NCBI GenBank assembly: GCA_016650445.1
Contig: JAENVS010000035.1
Span: 55,327 to 119,326 of the forward strand
Length of the DNA stretch: 64,000 nt
Reading direction: 5' to 3'
DNA from: Frankiaceae bacterium
GTDB taxonomy: Bacteria; Actinomycetota; Actinomycetes; Mycobacteriales; SCTD01
Shown here: in pieces, positions 18,302 through 26,658 of the stretch
Layout: each line of letters starts with the position of its first letter
Numbering within the stretch: position 1 is the first letter of the stretch
The notes under the pieces: generated by a model
What the model saw: the letters and a program-made list of their open reading frames with translations, nothing else
Told to the model about the DNA's origin: nothing
The model's database searches: none
Translations under genes and position numbers: made by a program

Positions 18302-20361
18302 CGGCGGTGGCGGCCAGAGCTCCGTCAACGCCGCACCGCGTCGGCGTCCCGACTGCCGGGGCCTTCGCCTGGGCGGCCGTCAACGCTGCCGGCCTCACGG
18401 TGCTGCTGTGGCTCGCCTGGCTTGATCACCAGGCCGGTGCGGGTCACAGCACCGTCGCGGAGTCCGTGGTCAGCGGCATCGCAGTTCTGGTTGGCACGGC
18501 GGTTGGCGCGACTGTCGTGGCGCGGTTCCCTCGCAACGCCGTCGGCTGGCTGGTCCTCTCCGCGCTGTCGTTGTTCATCGCGAGCGGTGTAGCCCAGCTC
18601 TACGGGCGGCTGGCGCTGGCCGGTGGACGGGACTGGCCCGGTGGCGGCATCGCCTCCGCCCTGGACCAGTCGCTCTGGCTTCTCGTGTTCGGGCTGATCG
18701 GCTGGCTGCTGCTGCTCTACCCGACCGGCCGCCCACCGGTGGGCCGGCTATGGCGGGTCGTGACGAGAACGTCGGCCGTGGCCTACCCGGCAGCTTTCCT
18801 GTGGGGCCTGTTCGCAGCACATCCGCAGCTCGACCCCCCGCTGTCAGAGCTAGCCAACCCGCTGACGGTGGAGGAGCTGACGGGCCCGGTCGCGCAGTGG
18901 GTGAACCTCGTTCTCATCCTGGCTTGTCTCGTGCTGCTCGTGCTCAGCGCGGTGTCCGTGGGGGTGCGGTACCGCGGGGCCGAGCGGATCCAGCGGGCCC
19001 AGTTGAAGTGGATGGTGGTGGCAGCTGTCGTCCCGCCGGTCACCGTGCTCGCCTGCCTGACGGCGGGGGTCGTCAGCCCGTCGCTGCGAGACGCGGCGGC
19101 GTCGTACGGCTTCGACATGATCCTCGTCGCGGTGCCGCTCGCCACGGCTCTCGCTATGACGCAGTACCGCCTGTACTCCGTGGACCGGTTCGTCGACACG
19201 GCCCTCGTCTACCTGACTCTTACTGCGTTGCTGACCGTGTTGTACGTCGCAGCCGTGGTCACCGCTGGACGTCTTGTCGGCGACGCCGGTGGGCGGTCGC
19301 CGGCGGTGGTGGCGGCAGCCACCCTCGTCGCGGCGGCCGTGGCGGCTCCCCTGCGCCGCCGGCTGCAGGCGGTCGTGGCGCGTCGACTGCACCGTCGTCG
19401 TTTCGACGCTGTGCGCATCGTCGAGGACTACGTACGGCGGCTGCGCGACGAGGAGGCGTCTCTCGCGGATCTGCAGGCGACGTTGTCCCGCGCCGTCGGA
19501 GACCCCTCGCTGCAGCTCGGCCTCTGGCTACCGGCAACGGCGTCGTACATGGGTATGGACGGTTCACCGTTGCCGCCCCCGGCCGCGGGTCGTTCGGTGT
19601 TCCACGTCAGGCGAGGCGCGGAGCCGGTGGCGATCGTCCTGCACGCCCACCTGCTCGACGAGGAGCCGCTGCTGCTCGAGGACGTCACCCGCGCGGCTGC
19701 CTTGCCGCTGGACAACGGCCGGCTGCACCTCGAGGTCCTGGCTCGTCTCGACGAGGTCAACGCATCCCGGCAACGCATTGTCGCGGCCGCCTACGAGGAG
19801 CGCCGCCGGATCGAACGCGATCTTCACGACGGCGCACAGCAGCGACTGGTGTCACTCGCGTTGTCCCTGCGACTGGCCAAGGACCGTCTGGGCGGGAGGT
19901 ACGCCGAGGTCCTGGACGAGGCTGCCGAGCAGCTCAACGCAGCGGTCCACGAGGTTCGCGAGCTGGCCAGCGGCATCCACCCCGCAGCGTTGACGGAGGA
20001 GGGCCTCGCCGCGGCGCTGGAGGCCCTGGCAGACCGCACGCCCATCGGTGTCGCTGTCGACGTGCCCGAGCTGGCGGTCGCCGACGACGTTGCGGCGGCG
20101 GCGTACTTCACGGCATGTGAGGCGGTCGCCAACGCCGTCAAGCATGCGCAGGCGCGATCCATCCGGATACGTGGCGGGATCACCGGCGATGCCCTCGTCG
20201 TCGAGATCACCGACGACGGCAAGGGGGGTGCTGCTCTGCGCGGCGGTGGCGGTCTGCAGGGACTCGCCGACCGGCTGGACGCGCTGGGCGGGCACCTGAC
20301 GGTGACCAGCCCCGTTGGCGCCGGAACGACAGTGCGTGCCGAGGTCCCATGCGGGCGGTGA
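18298..20361 (+). CDS. Membrane histidine kinase, HisKA_3 (NarX/DesK-like)
   Basis: This encodes 687 residues. The N-terminal half has about nine hydrophobic helices (residues 15-380, for example GLIGWLLLLYPTGRPPVGRL and LTALLTVLYVAAVVTAGRLV). A GAF-like linker follows. The dimerisation/phosphotransfer helix contains EERRRIERDLHDGAQQRLVS, with the phospho-accepting His at about 509. The C-terminal HATPase shows the N box ACEAVANAVKHA and the G box ITDDGKGG. It would phosphorylate the NarL-type regulator encoded immediately downstream (13-nt overlap). The signal is unknown. ATG 18298 couples it to the upstream receiver gene. Confidence 0.88.
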   Translation: MTAVAARAPSTPHRVGVPTAGAFAWAAVNAAGLTVLLWLAWLDHQAGAGHSTVAESVVSGIAVLVGTAVGATVVARFPRNAVGWLVLSALSLFIASGVAQLYGRLALAGGRDWPGGGIASALDQSLWLLVFGLIGWLLLLYPTGRPPVGRLWRVVTRTSAVAYPAAFLWGLFAAHPQLDPPLSELANPLTVEELTGPVAQWVNLVLILACLVLLVLSAVSVGVRYRGAERIQRAQLKWMVVAAVVPPVTVLACLTAGVVSPSLRDAAASYGFDMILVAVPLATALAMTQYRLYSVDRFVDTALVYLTLTALLTVLYVAAVVTAGRLVGDAGGRSPAVVAAATLVAAAVAAPLRRRLQAVVARRLHRRRFDAVRIVEDYVRRLRDEEASLADLQATLSRAVGDPSLQLGLWLPATASYMGMDGSPLPPPAAGRSVFHVRRGAEPVAIVLHAHLLDEEPLLLEDVTRAAALPLDNGRLHLEVLARLDEVNASRQRIVAAAYEERRRIERDLHDGAQQRLVSLALSLRLAKDRLGGRYAEVLDEAAEQLNAAVHEVRELASGIHPAALTEEGLAAALEALADRTPIGVAVDVPELAVADDVAAAAYFTACEAVANAVKHAQARSIRIRGGITGDALVVEITDDGKGGAALRGGGGLQGLADRLDALGGHLTVTSPVGAGTTVRAEVPCGR

Positions 20362-20996
20362 TCGCCGAGGACGACGTACTCCTCAGAACGGGGATCGCCC
20401 GGCTCCTGACCGAAGCGGGCTTCGACGTCGTGGAGGTCGGCGATGCGTCGGCACTGACATCTGCGGTCGATGCCGACGCGCCCGACGTCGTGGTCACCGA
20501 CATCCGCATGCCCCCGACGTACCGCGACGAGGGCACTCGGGCAGCGCTGACCATCCGCGCTGCCCACCCCGGCGTAGGCATCGTGATCCTGTCTCAGCAC
20601 GTGGAGGCTCGGTACGCCGAGCAGCTGCTGCGGGAGCACCCGCGCGGCATCGGCTACTTGCTGAAGGAGCGGGTCGCGTCACCGACGCAGTTCGTCAGCG
20701 CCGTCCGGGAGGTCGCCGGCGGTGGCAGCGTGCTCGACGCTGACGTCGTCTCGGCGCTGCTGTCACGGCGCACGGCGGCTGCCGCGCTCGAGGCGTTGTC
20801 ACCGCGGGAGCTTGAGGTGCTGTCGCGGATCGCGACCGGCCGGTCGAACGCAGCCATCGGCGAGCAGCTCGGCCTCACCGCCCGCACCGTCGAGACGCAC
20901 GTCGCCAACGTCTTCGCCAAGCTCGGGCTGCCCGAGGAACGGGCGGACAACCGGCGGGTGCTTGCCGTACTGGCGCATCTCCGCGCACAGGGGTGA
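20349..20996 (+). CDS. NarL/FixJ-family response regulator
   Basis: This encodes 215 residues. The receiver domain has VIAEDDVLLR and the phospho-acceptor in VVVTDIRMPP. It is followed by a LuxR-type helix-turn-helix, LSPRELEVLSRIATGRSNAA then IGEQLGLTARTVETHVANVF. It is the DNA-binding partner of the kinase encoded upstream. Genes of this type often regulate their own operon and nearby membrane functions; the opposing gene at 17096-17818 is a candidate. A GTCCACAG box and the first cpaF remnant start immediately after its stop. Confidence 0.9.
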   Translation: MRAVIAEDDVLLRTGIARLLTEAGFDVVEVGDASALTSAVDADAPDVVVTDIRMPPTYRDEGTRAALTIRAAHPGVGIVILSQHVEARYAEQLLREHPRGIGYLLKERVASPTQFVSAVREVAGGGSVLDADVVSALLSRRTAAAALEALSPRELEVLSRIATGRSNAAIGEQLGLTARTVETHVANVFAKLGLPEERADNRRVLAVLAHLRAQG

Positions 20997-21053
20997 CGGC
21001 AGGCGCGAGCCGTCCACAGGAGGGCATCGGTCACGGCGTCAGGCCGGTTGGCC

Positions 21054-21152
21054 AGGTGCGCGACCTCGTGGAGAAGATGCTCAAGACCACCGGACGGCGG
21101 GTGGACCTGTCCACGCCGTTCGTCGACGCGAACGTGCCAAACCATCTGGTAG
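21054..21152 (+). pseudogene. cpaF 5' fragment copy A, internally deleted
   Basis: About 99 nt match the part of cpaF that encodes QVRDLVEKMLKTTGRRVDLS and the following TPFVDAN. The fragment ends in the shared core (21122-21152, 31 nt with one base missing) whose last bases read CCAAACCATCTGGTAG. A GTCCACAG box (21011-21019) lies 34 nt upstream, so this looks like a cpaF 5' copy that kept its promoter box and its 3' end but lost about 330 nt between. It has the same orientation as intact cpaF at 42650. Confidence 0.8.
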
Positions 21153-21414
21153 CAGCCGCACGCGCCGTAGCTCTGATGCGTGGTGTTACCGCTCTGGTCC
21201 GGAGGGGCTGCGGCCCGGTGCGGCGCGTTTGGAACGGCTGTGAGAGGCGCAGCACGTATAGGTGGAGTGGTGCTTGCCGTCGGCGTCCGCGAGGGCCGGG
21301 ACCTCGAGAGGTCATGCACGATGAGGAGTCACGGCACTACCAGCGACCCAAGCGTCGCCTTGACCACCTGATCGGCCCATCCACGTCCGGTCGAACGGCC
21401 TGCGTGGACGACGG
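21153..21414. other. 262-bp stretch without recognisable gene
   Basis: This lies between cpaF fragment A and the hipA stop codon. Open frames here are short and lack coding character, and no repeat, operator or terminator was recognised. It is probably the flank of the hipBA cargo module. Confidence 0.5.
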
Positions 21415-22704
21415 CTAACCGTCGGAGGTAGCGCGCATCCGCTCGAGGTGCCCGAGGGTGCCGTCGACGAGGTCGGTGTCGAGCAGCGGCCCGAGTTGAT
21501 CTGCTGCCTGCGGGATGGCATCGGCGAGGGCAGAGAGCGTGGTCTCAAGCACGTCGTGGGCGGACTGAAGAGGCATGCCCCACTGGTACATCTCGCGCAG
21601 CAGGTGGCCGCGGGTGACCCAGCGCAGGGTGGCCTGCCCGTCGATCCACAGCGCGCTGGTCGTGCCTGCGACGAACAGGCGTGTGGGCGCGACGTCGTAG
21701 GCCGGCGCGAGGCTGGCCACCCCGTCGACGAGTAGCAGCGAAAAGTTGCGTGCATGACCGTCGGTGTTGCCTATGGCCCAGCCGAGGGTCATCTGCTGAC
21801 CAAGGCGGGTCAGCTGCGCGTCGACATCAGAGGCGTGGGTGCGCAGCAGTCGTGCCAGTTCGGCGTACGACGGCGGCTTGTCGGCTGAGCTCTGGTACTT
21901 GGCTGTGAAAGTGGGATCGATCCCCATCGCCTGACAGCCGTCCTCCTGATGGATTCGCAGGACACTGCCGCTGGCGTCGCGGTACCGGTCGTACCGCTCG
22001 ACGATGACGGCCAGCCGGTCGCCGACCGTGACGAGCTCGACGCCGGCGGCGTCGATGCCGGCCAGGGTGGCCGCGCGCAGCGTGAGCGCCTCCGCCGCGA
22101 CCAGACCGTTTCGGCGCAGGTCCCGGGGGTCGGGCTTGAGGATGTGTGTGCTCGGCAGCCCACCGGCCGGTCGGCACCAGCCGCTGTCGGTCCGGGTCAG
22201 CAGCAGCTTGGCCTGCAGCCCGCCGAGTGACGCGCGGACGTCCTCATCAACGCCGAGCGGTCGGCTGGGCAGCGCCTCCACAGCCGCCTCGAGCTGCTGC
22301 GCGTCGAGAGGTGCCCCAGCGGCGGTCGCATCCGGCCACGGGCCACCGTCACCGACAAAGGAGACGGCCCCGGCGCAGTCCGCACCGATCGCGGCCAACA
22401 AACCGAAGGTGTCACCGCGACGGACGCCGAAGCGGTTCTCGAGCATGGTTCGGCTCTCACCCTCGGGAAGCAGCCCCTCGCACCAGAACTCGACCGGCCG
22501 GCGGGGCCGCGGCGCGCCGGGCTTGCTGTCCCGGTACGCCTTGGCCGCGACCGGTAACGCCGCGGACAGGCACAATGCCCCGACGCCGAGCTCGCTGACC
22601 ATCTCGGGCGTGTACGTGAGCTCCAGCGCAGTACCGGCGCGCAGGTCGGCAACGCGCTGTCCGTGCAGCAGAACCTGCAGACGCCGCTGGGGCGCGGGCG
22701 CCAT
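21415..22704 (-). CDS. hipA: HipA-family serine/threonine kinase toxin
   Basis: A full-length 429-residue HipA-type kinase. Visible motifs are the N-terminal HipA block, the ATP-site glycine loop SLGGLQAKLLL, THILKPD, IVERYDR, HQEDGCQAMG, the catalytic loop IGNTDGHARNFSLLL (about residues 308-322) and the metal-binding LAPAYDVAPT. HipA of E. coli phosphorylates glutamyl-tRNA synthetase and induces dormancy; the target here is unknown. hipB precedes it and overlaps by 3 nt. The catalytic Asp and Asn are present, so the kinase looks active. Confidence 0.9.
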   Translation of the reverse strand: MAPAPQRRLQVLLHGQRVADLRAGTALELTYTPEMVSELGVGALCLSAALPVAAKAYRDSKPGAPRPRRPVEFWCEGLLPEGESRTMLENRFGVRRGDTFGLLAAIGADCAGAVSFVGDGGPWPDATAAGAPLDAQQLEAAVEALPSRPLGVDEDVRASLGGLQAKLLLTRTDSGWCRPAGGLPSTHILKPDPRDLRRNGLVAAEALTLRAATLAGIDAAGVELVTVGDRLAVIVERYDRYRDASGSVLRIHQEDGCQAMGIDPTFTAKYQSSADKPPSYAELARLLRTHASDVDAQLTRLGQQMTLGWAIGNTDGHARNFSLLLVDGVASLAPAYDVAPTRLFVAGTTSALWIDGQATLRWVTRGHLLREMYQWGMPLQSAHDVLETTLSALADAIPQAADQLGPLLDTDLVDGTLGHLERMRATSDG

Positions 22705-23003
22705 CAGAGCCCGTCTTCCGCAGTCCCGCCGGGCCGGGCCCCGGGGTCTTCCAGTGCCGGGCTGGGGGGCTCGCTGACGATGATCCTGGCGCCCCGCGGG
22801 ACAACGACCAGGTCGTAGCCGAGCACGCTCAGGGCATCGGCCACGCGGGCGAGCGCCTGGTTACGACCGGCCTCCATGTCGATCACGGTCGTCCGGTTGA
22901 TGCGCAGGCGCCCCGCGAGCTGCTCCTGCGTGAGGCCAGCCGCTTGCCGGCAGGTCGAGACCGCCTGCCCCAACGCATCGCGGCCTCTCGGTCGAAGCCA
23001 CAT
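22704..23003 (-). CDS. hipB: HipB-family antitoxin, XRE helix-turn-helix
   Basis: A 99-residue antitoxin and autorepressor. The helix-turn-helix covers about residues 10-65: LGQAVSTCRQAAGLTQEQLA then GRLRINRTTVIDMEAGRN. A C-terminal strand DLVVVPRG follows, then a proline-rich tail likely to contact HipA. The start ATG 23003 has a strong ribosome site (AGGAGGTG on the minus strand). Three matched operators lie directly upstream. The gene shares 3 nt with hipA, the classical toxin-antitoxin arrangement. Confidence 0.88.
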   Translation of the reverse strand: MWLRPRGRDALGQAVSTCRQAAGLTQEQLAGRLRINRTTVIDMEAGRNQALARVADALSVLGYDLVVVPRGARIIVSEPPSPALEDPGARPGGTAEDGL

Positions 23004-23020
23004 CGCGCACCTCCTGCTGA

Positions 23021-23113
23021 TGTCGGCATCTGCCAACATCGTCGATGGTATATCCGATGTCGGCCAATAGCAACATTTTCCAAATGAGGTGTCAATGTCG
23101 GAACATGCCGACA
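23021..23113. promoter_or_regulatory. Three 18-bp HipB operator candidates
   Basis: Three 8-2-8 inverted repeats lie upstream of hipB, at 23021-23038, 23058-23075 and 23096-23113. Their sequences are TGTCGGCATCTGCCAACA, TGTCGGCCAATAGCAACA and TGTCGGAACATGCCGACA, which suggests a consensus TGTYGGCA-N2-TGCCRACA. The starts are 37 and 38 bp apart, about 3.5 helical turns. A minus-strand -10 candidate TATACC (23052-23047) lies between the first two, so binding would block the promoter. HipB autoregulation is known in the family; these specific sites are inferred. Confidence 0.75.
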
Positions 23114-23139
23114 CCGCGCTGGCGGGCGCGACGCACGGG

Positions 23140-23395
23140 CGATCCAGCGCAGGTACGCCGCCCGCACGTCGAGGATGAGACCGAGCACCTCTCGAATCTG
23201 AGCCAGCGAGGCGGTGCCGACGTTGCCCACCGGGTCGCCCAACGGGACGGCTGCGACGGCGCGGATGTGCTGGCACTGTGCGGACGACGGACGGTCGAGG
23301 CCGTTGTGCAGGTCGGCCTCGATCTCGACCTCTGAAGCGAAACCGCGCAGCGCCGACGTGAGCGGGACGACCTGGACGACGGAGGGAGAGGCATC
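23140..23395 (-). pseudogene. Truncated MazF-family toxin
   Basis: An open minus-strand frame reads VVQVVPLTSALRG, then RPSSAQCQHIRAV, LGDPVGNV and SLAQIREVLGLILDV. This is the C-terminal two thirds of a MazF/PemK endoribonuclease. The N-terminal segment with the start codon and catalytic Arg region is missing, and the frame is joined at 23395/23396 to a piece of cpaF. At the other end it runs into the hipB operator region without its own stop. No antitoxin gene remains, so it is a dead remnant of a second toxin-antitoxin system. Confidence 0.72.
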
Positions 23396-23440
23396 GACGG
23401 TCGAGGAGATCTGGATCAACGAGCGACTGCCGGCTGGGTA
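23396..23440 (+). pseudogene. cpaF 5' fragment copy B, minimal remnant
   Basis: About 30 nt encode TVEEIWINE, identical in sequence to this part of the other cpaF copies. It is followed by CTGCCGGCTGGGTAG, which resembles the two ends of the shared core with its middle deleted. It separates the hipBA/mazF module from the diguanylate cyclase module, so it is probably a decayed boundary copy. Confidence 0.6.
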
Positions 23441-23598
23441 GAATGCGCGGAGTCGCGCCTCGTGCGGTCTACACCGTCGCTACCAGCCATAACTGCGCAT
23501 CATGGGACTGCACTGCCGGGCTTCGACGGTGCATGCTGGGGGCAAAGCAAAGGACGGCACGCCCGTCCCGCGACGTCGATGGCGGGCCAGAGGGGCAC

Positions 23599-24945
23599 AT
23601 GACGGCGACTGGTGCACCGTCTGGTGACATGCGCGAGACCAGGTCAAGGAAAACCCCCGGCTCCCGGCTTGTGGCCTGGGAGCTGTGGCAGCTCCCCCGT
23701 CGGGCCGTGGGCATGCTGCTGGTCCTGCATGCGGCAGCCGTGGCGCTCGCCGTCCTGGCCGTGATCGCGATGCCGAGGTTGTCCGGGGGTCAGTTGGGCT
23801 ACGCGTCGGTCGCGGTCCTGGGCATCGTGTGGGCGCGCACGCACGCGGCCTACCGGCCCTCGCAGGCCGACCAGGTCTACGGGCGGTCCACGCGCATCCA
23901 GCACAGCGCCGACGACTGCTGGTTCTCAGCGCTGGCGATCGGGGTGCCGCTCGGGCTTGGCGTGATCGCCGTACTGGTCGCCGAGGTCTTGCGCCACCTC
24001 ATACAGCGACTTGCGTTCGGGTCTGCGCCCCAGCGATGGACCGTCCCGGGCAAGCCCAGTCGGCAACTCTTCGGCGCGTCTTCGAACACGCTGGCGGTCG
24101 GGATCGCGCACCTGGTCTTCACCGGCATTGCCGGCAGCGACGAGCTCGGGCTTCGCAGCGTTGGCGCGGCGGTCCTCGCGATCCTGTGTTTGCAGCTCGC
24201 GACGCACGTCGCCCTGATCACCGTCATGCAGCTCACCACCGGCATGGGCTGGCGTCGGCTGCTGGGCGATGAGTTCCAGGTCGCCGTAGCGCAGTGCTCG
24301 CAAAAGGCCCTCGGGGTCCTCATCTGGGCGGGCTGGGCGACCGCTCCGTGGACGGTCTTCTTCGCCTTCCCGCTCCTGCTGTCGTTCCAGCGGGCGCAGC
24401 GTCACACCACGCTCCTCGAGCAGGCGCAGATCGACAGCAAGACCGGTATCGCCAATGCCGCGCATTGGCGCACGCGCTCCGAGCTGGCCATCGCCAATGC
24501 CGGTCTGCGCGGCCGGCCGGCGGTCGTCGCGATCATCGACCTGGACCACTTCAAGGTGGTCAACGACAGCCACGGTCACGTTGCCGGCGACGAAGTGCTC
24601 AGGCAGACGGCGGAGCGGATCGTCGAGGCGGTCCGGCCGGGCGATCTCGTCGGTCGTTTCGGTGGCGAGGAGTTCACCGTCCTGCTCGGCCGTGCTGCTC
24701 CGGAGGAGGCGTTCGTCGTCGCCGAGCGGATCCGCGTCGCGGTGGGGACGACGCCCATGAGGTACGGCGACGCGCTCGCGATCCCCATCACCTGCTCCAT
24801 CGGGATCAGCACCGTCGACCCACGAGGAGAGGTCCCCCTCACCGAAGCGCTGTCACGCGCCGACGCGGCGCTGTACCGCGCCAAGGCGAATGGTCGCAAC
24901 CGCACGGAGCGGGCGGTGGCCGCCGACGTCACCACGACGCCCTGA
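23599..24945 (+). CDS. Membrane diguanylate cyclase (GGDEF)
   Basis: This encodes 448 residues. The N-terminal half has about six membrane helices (for example VGMLLVLHAAAVALAVLAVI). The C-terminal GGDEF domain starts near residue 275 (DSKTGIANAAHWRTRSE) and carries the active-site RFGGEEF at about 353-359. The inhibitory I-site RxxD is present as RPGD, five residues before GGEEF, so product inhibition is expected. It would synthesise c-di-GMP from two GTP. There is no EAL domain. ATG 23599 is chosen (AGAGGGGC upstream); an earlier in-frame start at 23443 gives an N terminus without coding character. It is bounded by cpaF remnants B and C. Confidence 0.87.
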   Translation: MTATGAPSGDMRETRSRKTPGSRLVAWELWQLPRRAVGMLLVLHAAAVALAVLAVIAMPRLSGGQLGYASVAVLGIVWARTHAAYRPSQADQVYGRSTRIQHSADDCWFSALAIGVPLGLGVIAVLVAEVLRHLIQRLAFGSAPQRWTVPGKPSRQLFGASSNTLAVGIAHLVFTGIAGSDELGLRSVGAAVLAILCLQLATHVALITVMQLTTGMGWRRLLGDEFQVAVAQCSQKALGVLIWAGWATAPWTVFFAFPLLLSFQRAQRHTTLLEQAQIDSKTGIANAAHWRTRSELAIANAGLRGRPAVVAIIDLDHFKVVNDSHGHVAGDEVLRQTAERIVEAVRPGDLVGRFGGEEFTVLLGRAAPEEAFVVAERIRVAVGTTPMRYGDALAIPITCSIGISTVDPRGEVPLTEALSRADAALYRAKANGRNRTERAVAADVTTTP

Positions 24946-25048
24946 CGACTCACTGACCTCCGTCAGCACCTGGTCACGTTCGTTGTCCACACCCCTCTGG
25001 CGGCTGCACCGGAATGTCCCTAGCCTCTGAGGTCCACAAAGGGGCGGC

Positions 25049-25481
25049 TTGAGCGGCGTCGACACGGTCGAGGCGGAGGTCCGCGAGCTCGTCCGCCGCC
25101 GTGGGCTCGACCCGATCGAGGACCGCGCCGCCGTGCGCCGGCTCGTCGACGAGGTCATTGCCGAGTACGACGAACGAGCCCTCACCTCGAGCCTCGCGCC
25201 CCTGCCCGACTCGCGCACGGCCGCACGAGCCGTCTACGGATGCGGTCGCCGGCTTCGGCCCGCTGCAGCGGCACCTCGACGACCCGACCGTCGAGGAGAT
25301 CTGGATCAACGAGCCGGGGCGCGTGTTCATCGCGCGACGAGGTGCGTCGGAGTTGACGACAACGATCCTCAACGACGGTCAGGTGCGCGACCCTCGTCGA
25401 GAAGATGCTGAAGACCACGGGCCGACGCGTCGACCTGTCGACGCCGTTCGTCGACGCGATCCTCTCAAACCATCCTGGTAG
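25049..25481 (+). pseudogene. cpaF 5' fragment copy C, frameshifted
   Basis: This matches cpaF codons 1 to about 137 in order, starting at TTG 25049 and ending in the shared 32-nt core (25450-25481). Two frame breaks are visible. One is near 25239, where the sequence for VYDAVAGFG reads TACGGATGCGG. The other is near 25391, where GCGACC carries an extra C. It therefore cannot make the N-terminal domain. Upstream it resembles intact cpaF (TAG-box at 25021-25026 and AAAGGGG before the start) and also has a TTGTCCACA box at 24983-24991. Confidence 0.88.
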
Positions 25482-25868
25482 CCAGCCCGTCCCAAAGTGG
25501 GCCTTGGATGATCGTCCGGATCGGGTTGACTGGCATGCGCGTCCGTATGCCATTTGACAACCTGCTCAAGGCGCTGAACAGCCTTGGTCAGGCGTCCGGG
25601 CTCGAGGTGGCCCGAAGGCTGGTCCTCAACGGGCGGGCTGGCTTCGTTGTTGGCGGCATCCGGCACGCTACAAGCGTATGTAGTAATCGCTGGACAAGGG
25701 CCAAGACACGAGCGGGCCAGTTGAGGACCGCCTGCCCGGCCTGAAGGCGGACGGGACGCCCATGGAGGCGCTCCGCGCGGCACGGGCGATCGTCACGCAG
25801 CCGTCATACTGCGGACAACACAATCGTCATGGCCCCTGCCGATGCTCCATTCGACAAGGGAGGACAGC
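25482..25868. other. 387-bp stretch without a convincing gene
   Basis: This lies between cpaF fragment C and the small gene at 25869. The plus strand has some coding-like composition near 25720-25800 (EDRLPGLKADG, MEALRAARAIV), but there is no start with a ribosome site and no intact frame. It is probably the eroded remains of one or more genes. Confidence 0.45.
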
Positions 25869-26099
25869 ATGACTCTCATCACGATCGATCGCACGGCTGT
25901 CACAGGATGGGGTCCCCTGCAGGCGCAACTGACGCAGCGACTGCAAGAGGAGCACGGACGCCTACGGCAGGCGCGCAAGGACGGCGACGACCTCCAGACA
26001 GCGATCAGCCAGGCCGAGATCGACGAGCTGTATGCGGTCGCCCGCCGGAACGATCTTGAGGTCGGCGTCGGCACCACGGTGCCTATGCAGGATCGATGA
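25869..26099 (+). CDS. Small hypothetical protein
   Basis: A 76-residue protein starting MTLITIDRTAVTGWGPLQAQ. It has a central amphipathic helix, LTQRLQEEHGRLRQARKDGD, that could form a coiled coil. The ATG has a strong ribosome site (AAGGGAGGAC just upstream). The 3' end overlaps the convergent GerMN-lipoprotein gene by 17 bp. No family is recognised. Confidence 0.6.
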   Translation: MTLITIDRTAVTGWGPLQAQLTQRLQEEHGRLRQARKDGDDLQTAISQAEIDELYAVARRNDLEVGVGTTVPMQDR

Positions 26100-26658
26100 G
26101 ATCCCGGTAGTCCACGCGGGCAAGTGGTTCGGTGGACAGGGAGCCGTCGGCCCTGGGCACCTGCAGGGACCGGCCATTGTCCTCAAACGCAACGCCGGTG
26201 ACGGATGGCAGCGACGTGAGCGTGAGCACAAGCTGCGCGAACCCGAGTACGGCGTCAGTGCGGTTGCTCGACTCCGCCGTACTCGGCACGTTCAGCGTGA
26301 CGATGTCGTCAACGGTGCGAAGCACCTCCGGGTCGTCGTCGACGGGCAGTGCGCTCCGAAAACCCTCGGACCGCTCCTGTGCGGTAGGTCCGGCGCTCAG
26401 CGTTCGTAGAACATCCGCGGGCGTCGGCTGTGCCTTGACCCGGCGGGGAACCGGCACCAGCGCTTCGTCGCGTACGAGGAAGACGACAACGCGGTAGGAG
26501 CCCGCTGGTGGCGCGATGCGATCGCGTGTCACGACACGATACGGCGCCGTATCAGGGTCCAGCGCCCGTGCCGTGCCGTCAACCGGCACCCCGCAGGCGG
26601 TCACGAAGAGCACTCCCGCGACGGCTAGGCCGGATGCGATTCTCGGTCCTTCCCTCAC
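26083..26658 (-). CDS. GerMN-domain lipoprotein
   Basis: A 191-residue exported lipoprotein. The signal peptide ends in a lipobox, LFVTACG, with Cys at about residue 22. The mature part contains one GerMN-like domain (about 50-170): YRVVVFLVRDEALVPVPRRV through TADVLRTLSAGPT-like segments, IVTLNVPSTA and GFAQLVLTLTSLPSVTGVAF. GerMN domains occur in LpqB and GerM and bind cell-wall or sensor partners. Its ATG overlaps the stop of the kinase gene by 4 nt. As in the MtrAB-LpqB arrangement, the lipoprotein may modulate that kinase; this is inference from order. Confidence 0.82.
   Translation of the reverse strand: MREGPRIASGLAVAGVLFVTACGVPVDGTARALDPDTAPYRVVTRDRIAPPAGSYRVVVFLVRDEALVPVPRRVKAQPTPADVLRTLSAGPTAQERSEGFRSALPVDDDPEVLRTVDDIVTLNVPSTAESSNRTDAVLGFAQLVLTLTSLPSVTGVAFEDNGRSLQVPRADGSLSTEPLARVDYRDLIDPA

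Noticed and set aside
21122..21152. Core as the end of an insertion sequence or group II intron
   Set aside because: No matching inverted end, target duplication, transposase or reverse transcriptase gene was found near any copy.
23443..23598. c-di-GMP riboswitch or extended N terminus before the diguanylate cyclase
   Set aside because: A small hairpin (GGACGG/CCGTCC) is present, but the conserved aptamer elements are not. The extended reading frame has no coding character.
24983..24991. TTGTCCACA as a DnaA box marking a replication origin
   Set aside because: Isolated perfect match. No cluster of boxes, AT-rich unwinding region or dnaA/dnaN genes. The related boxes keep fixed spacing to start codons, which fits promoters better.
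25508..25744. 78-residue open frame after cpaF fragment C
   Set aside because: Poor coding character, no ribosome site and no recognisable family. It is treated as intergenic.
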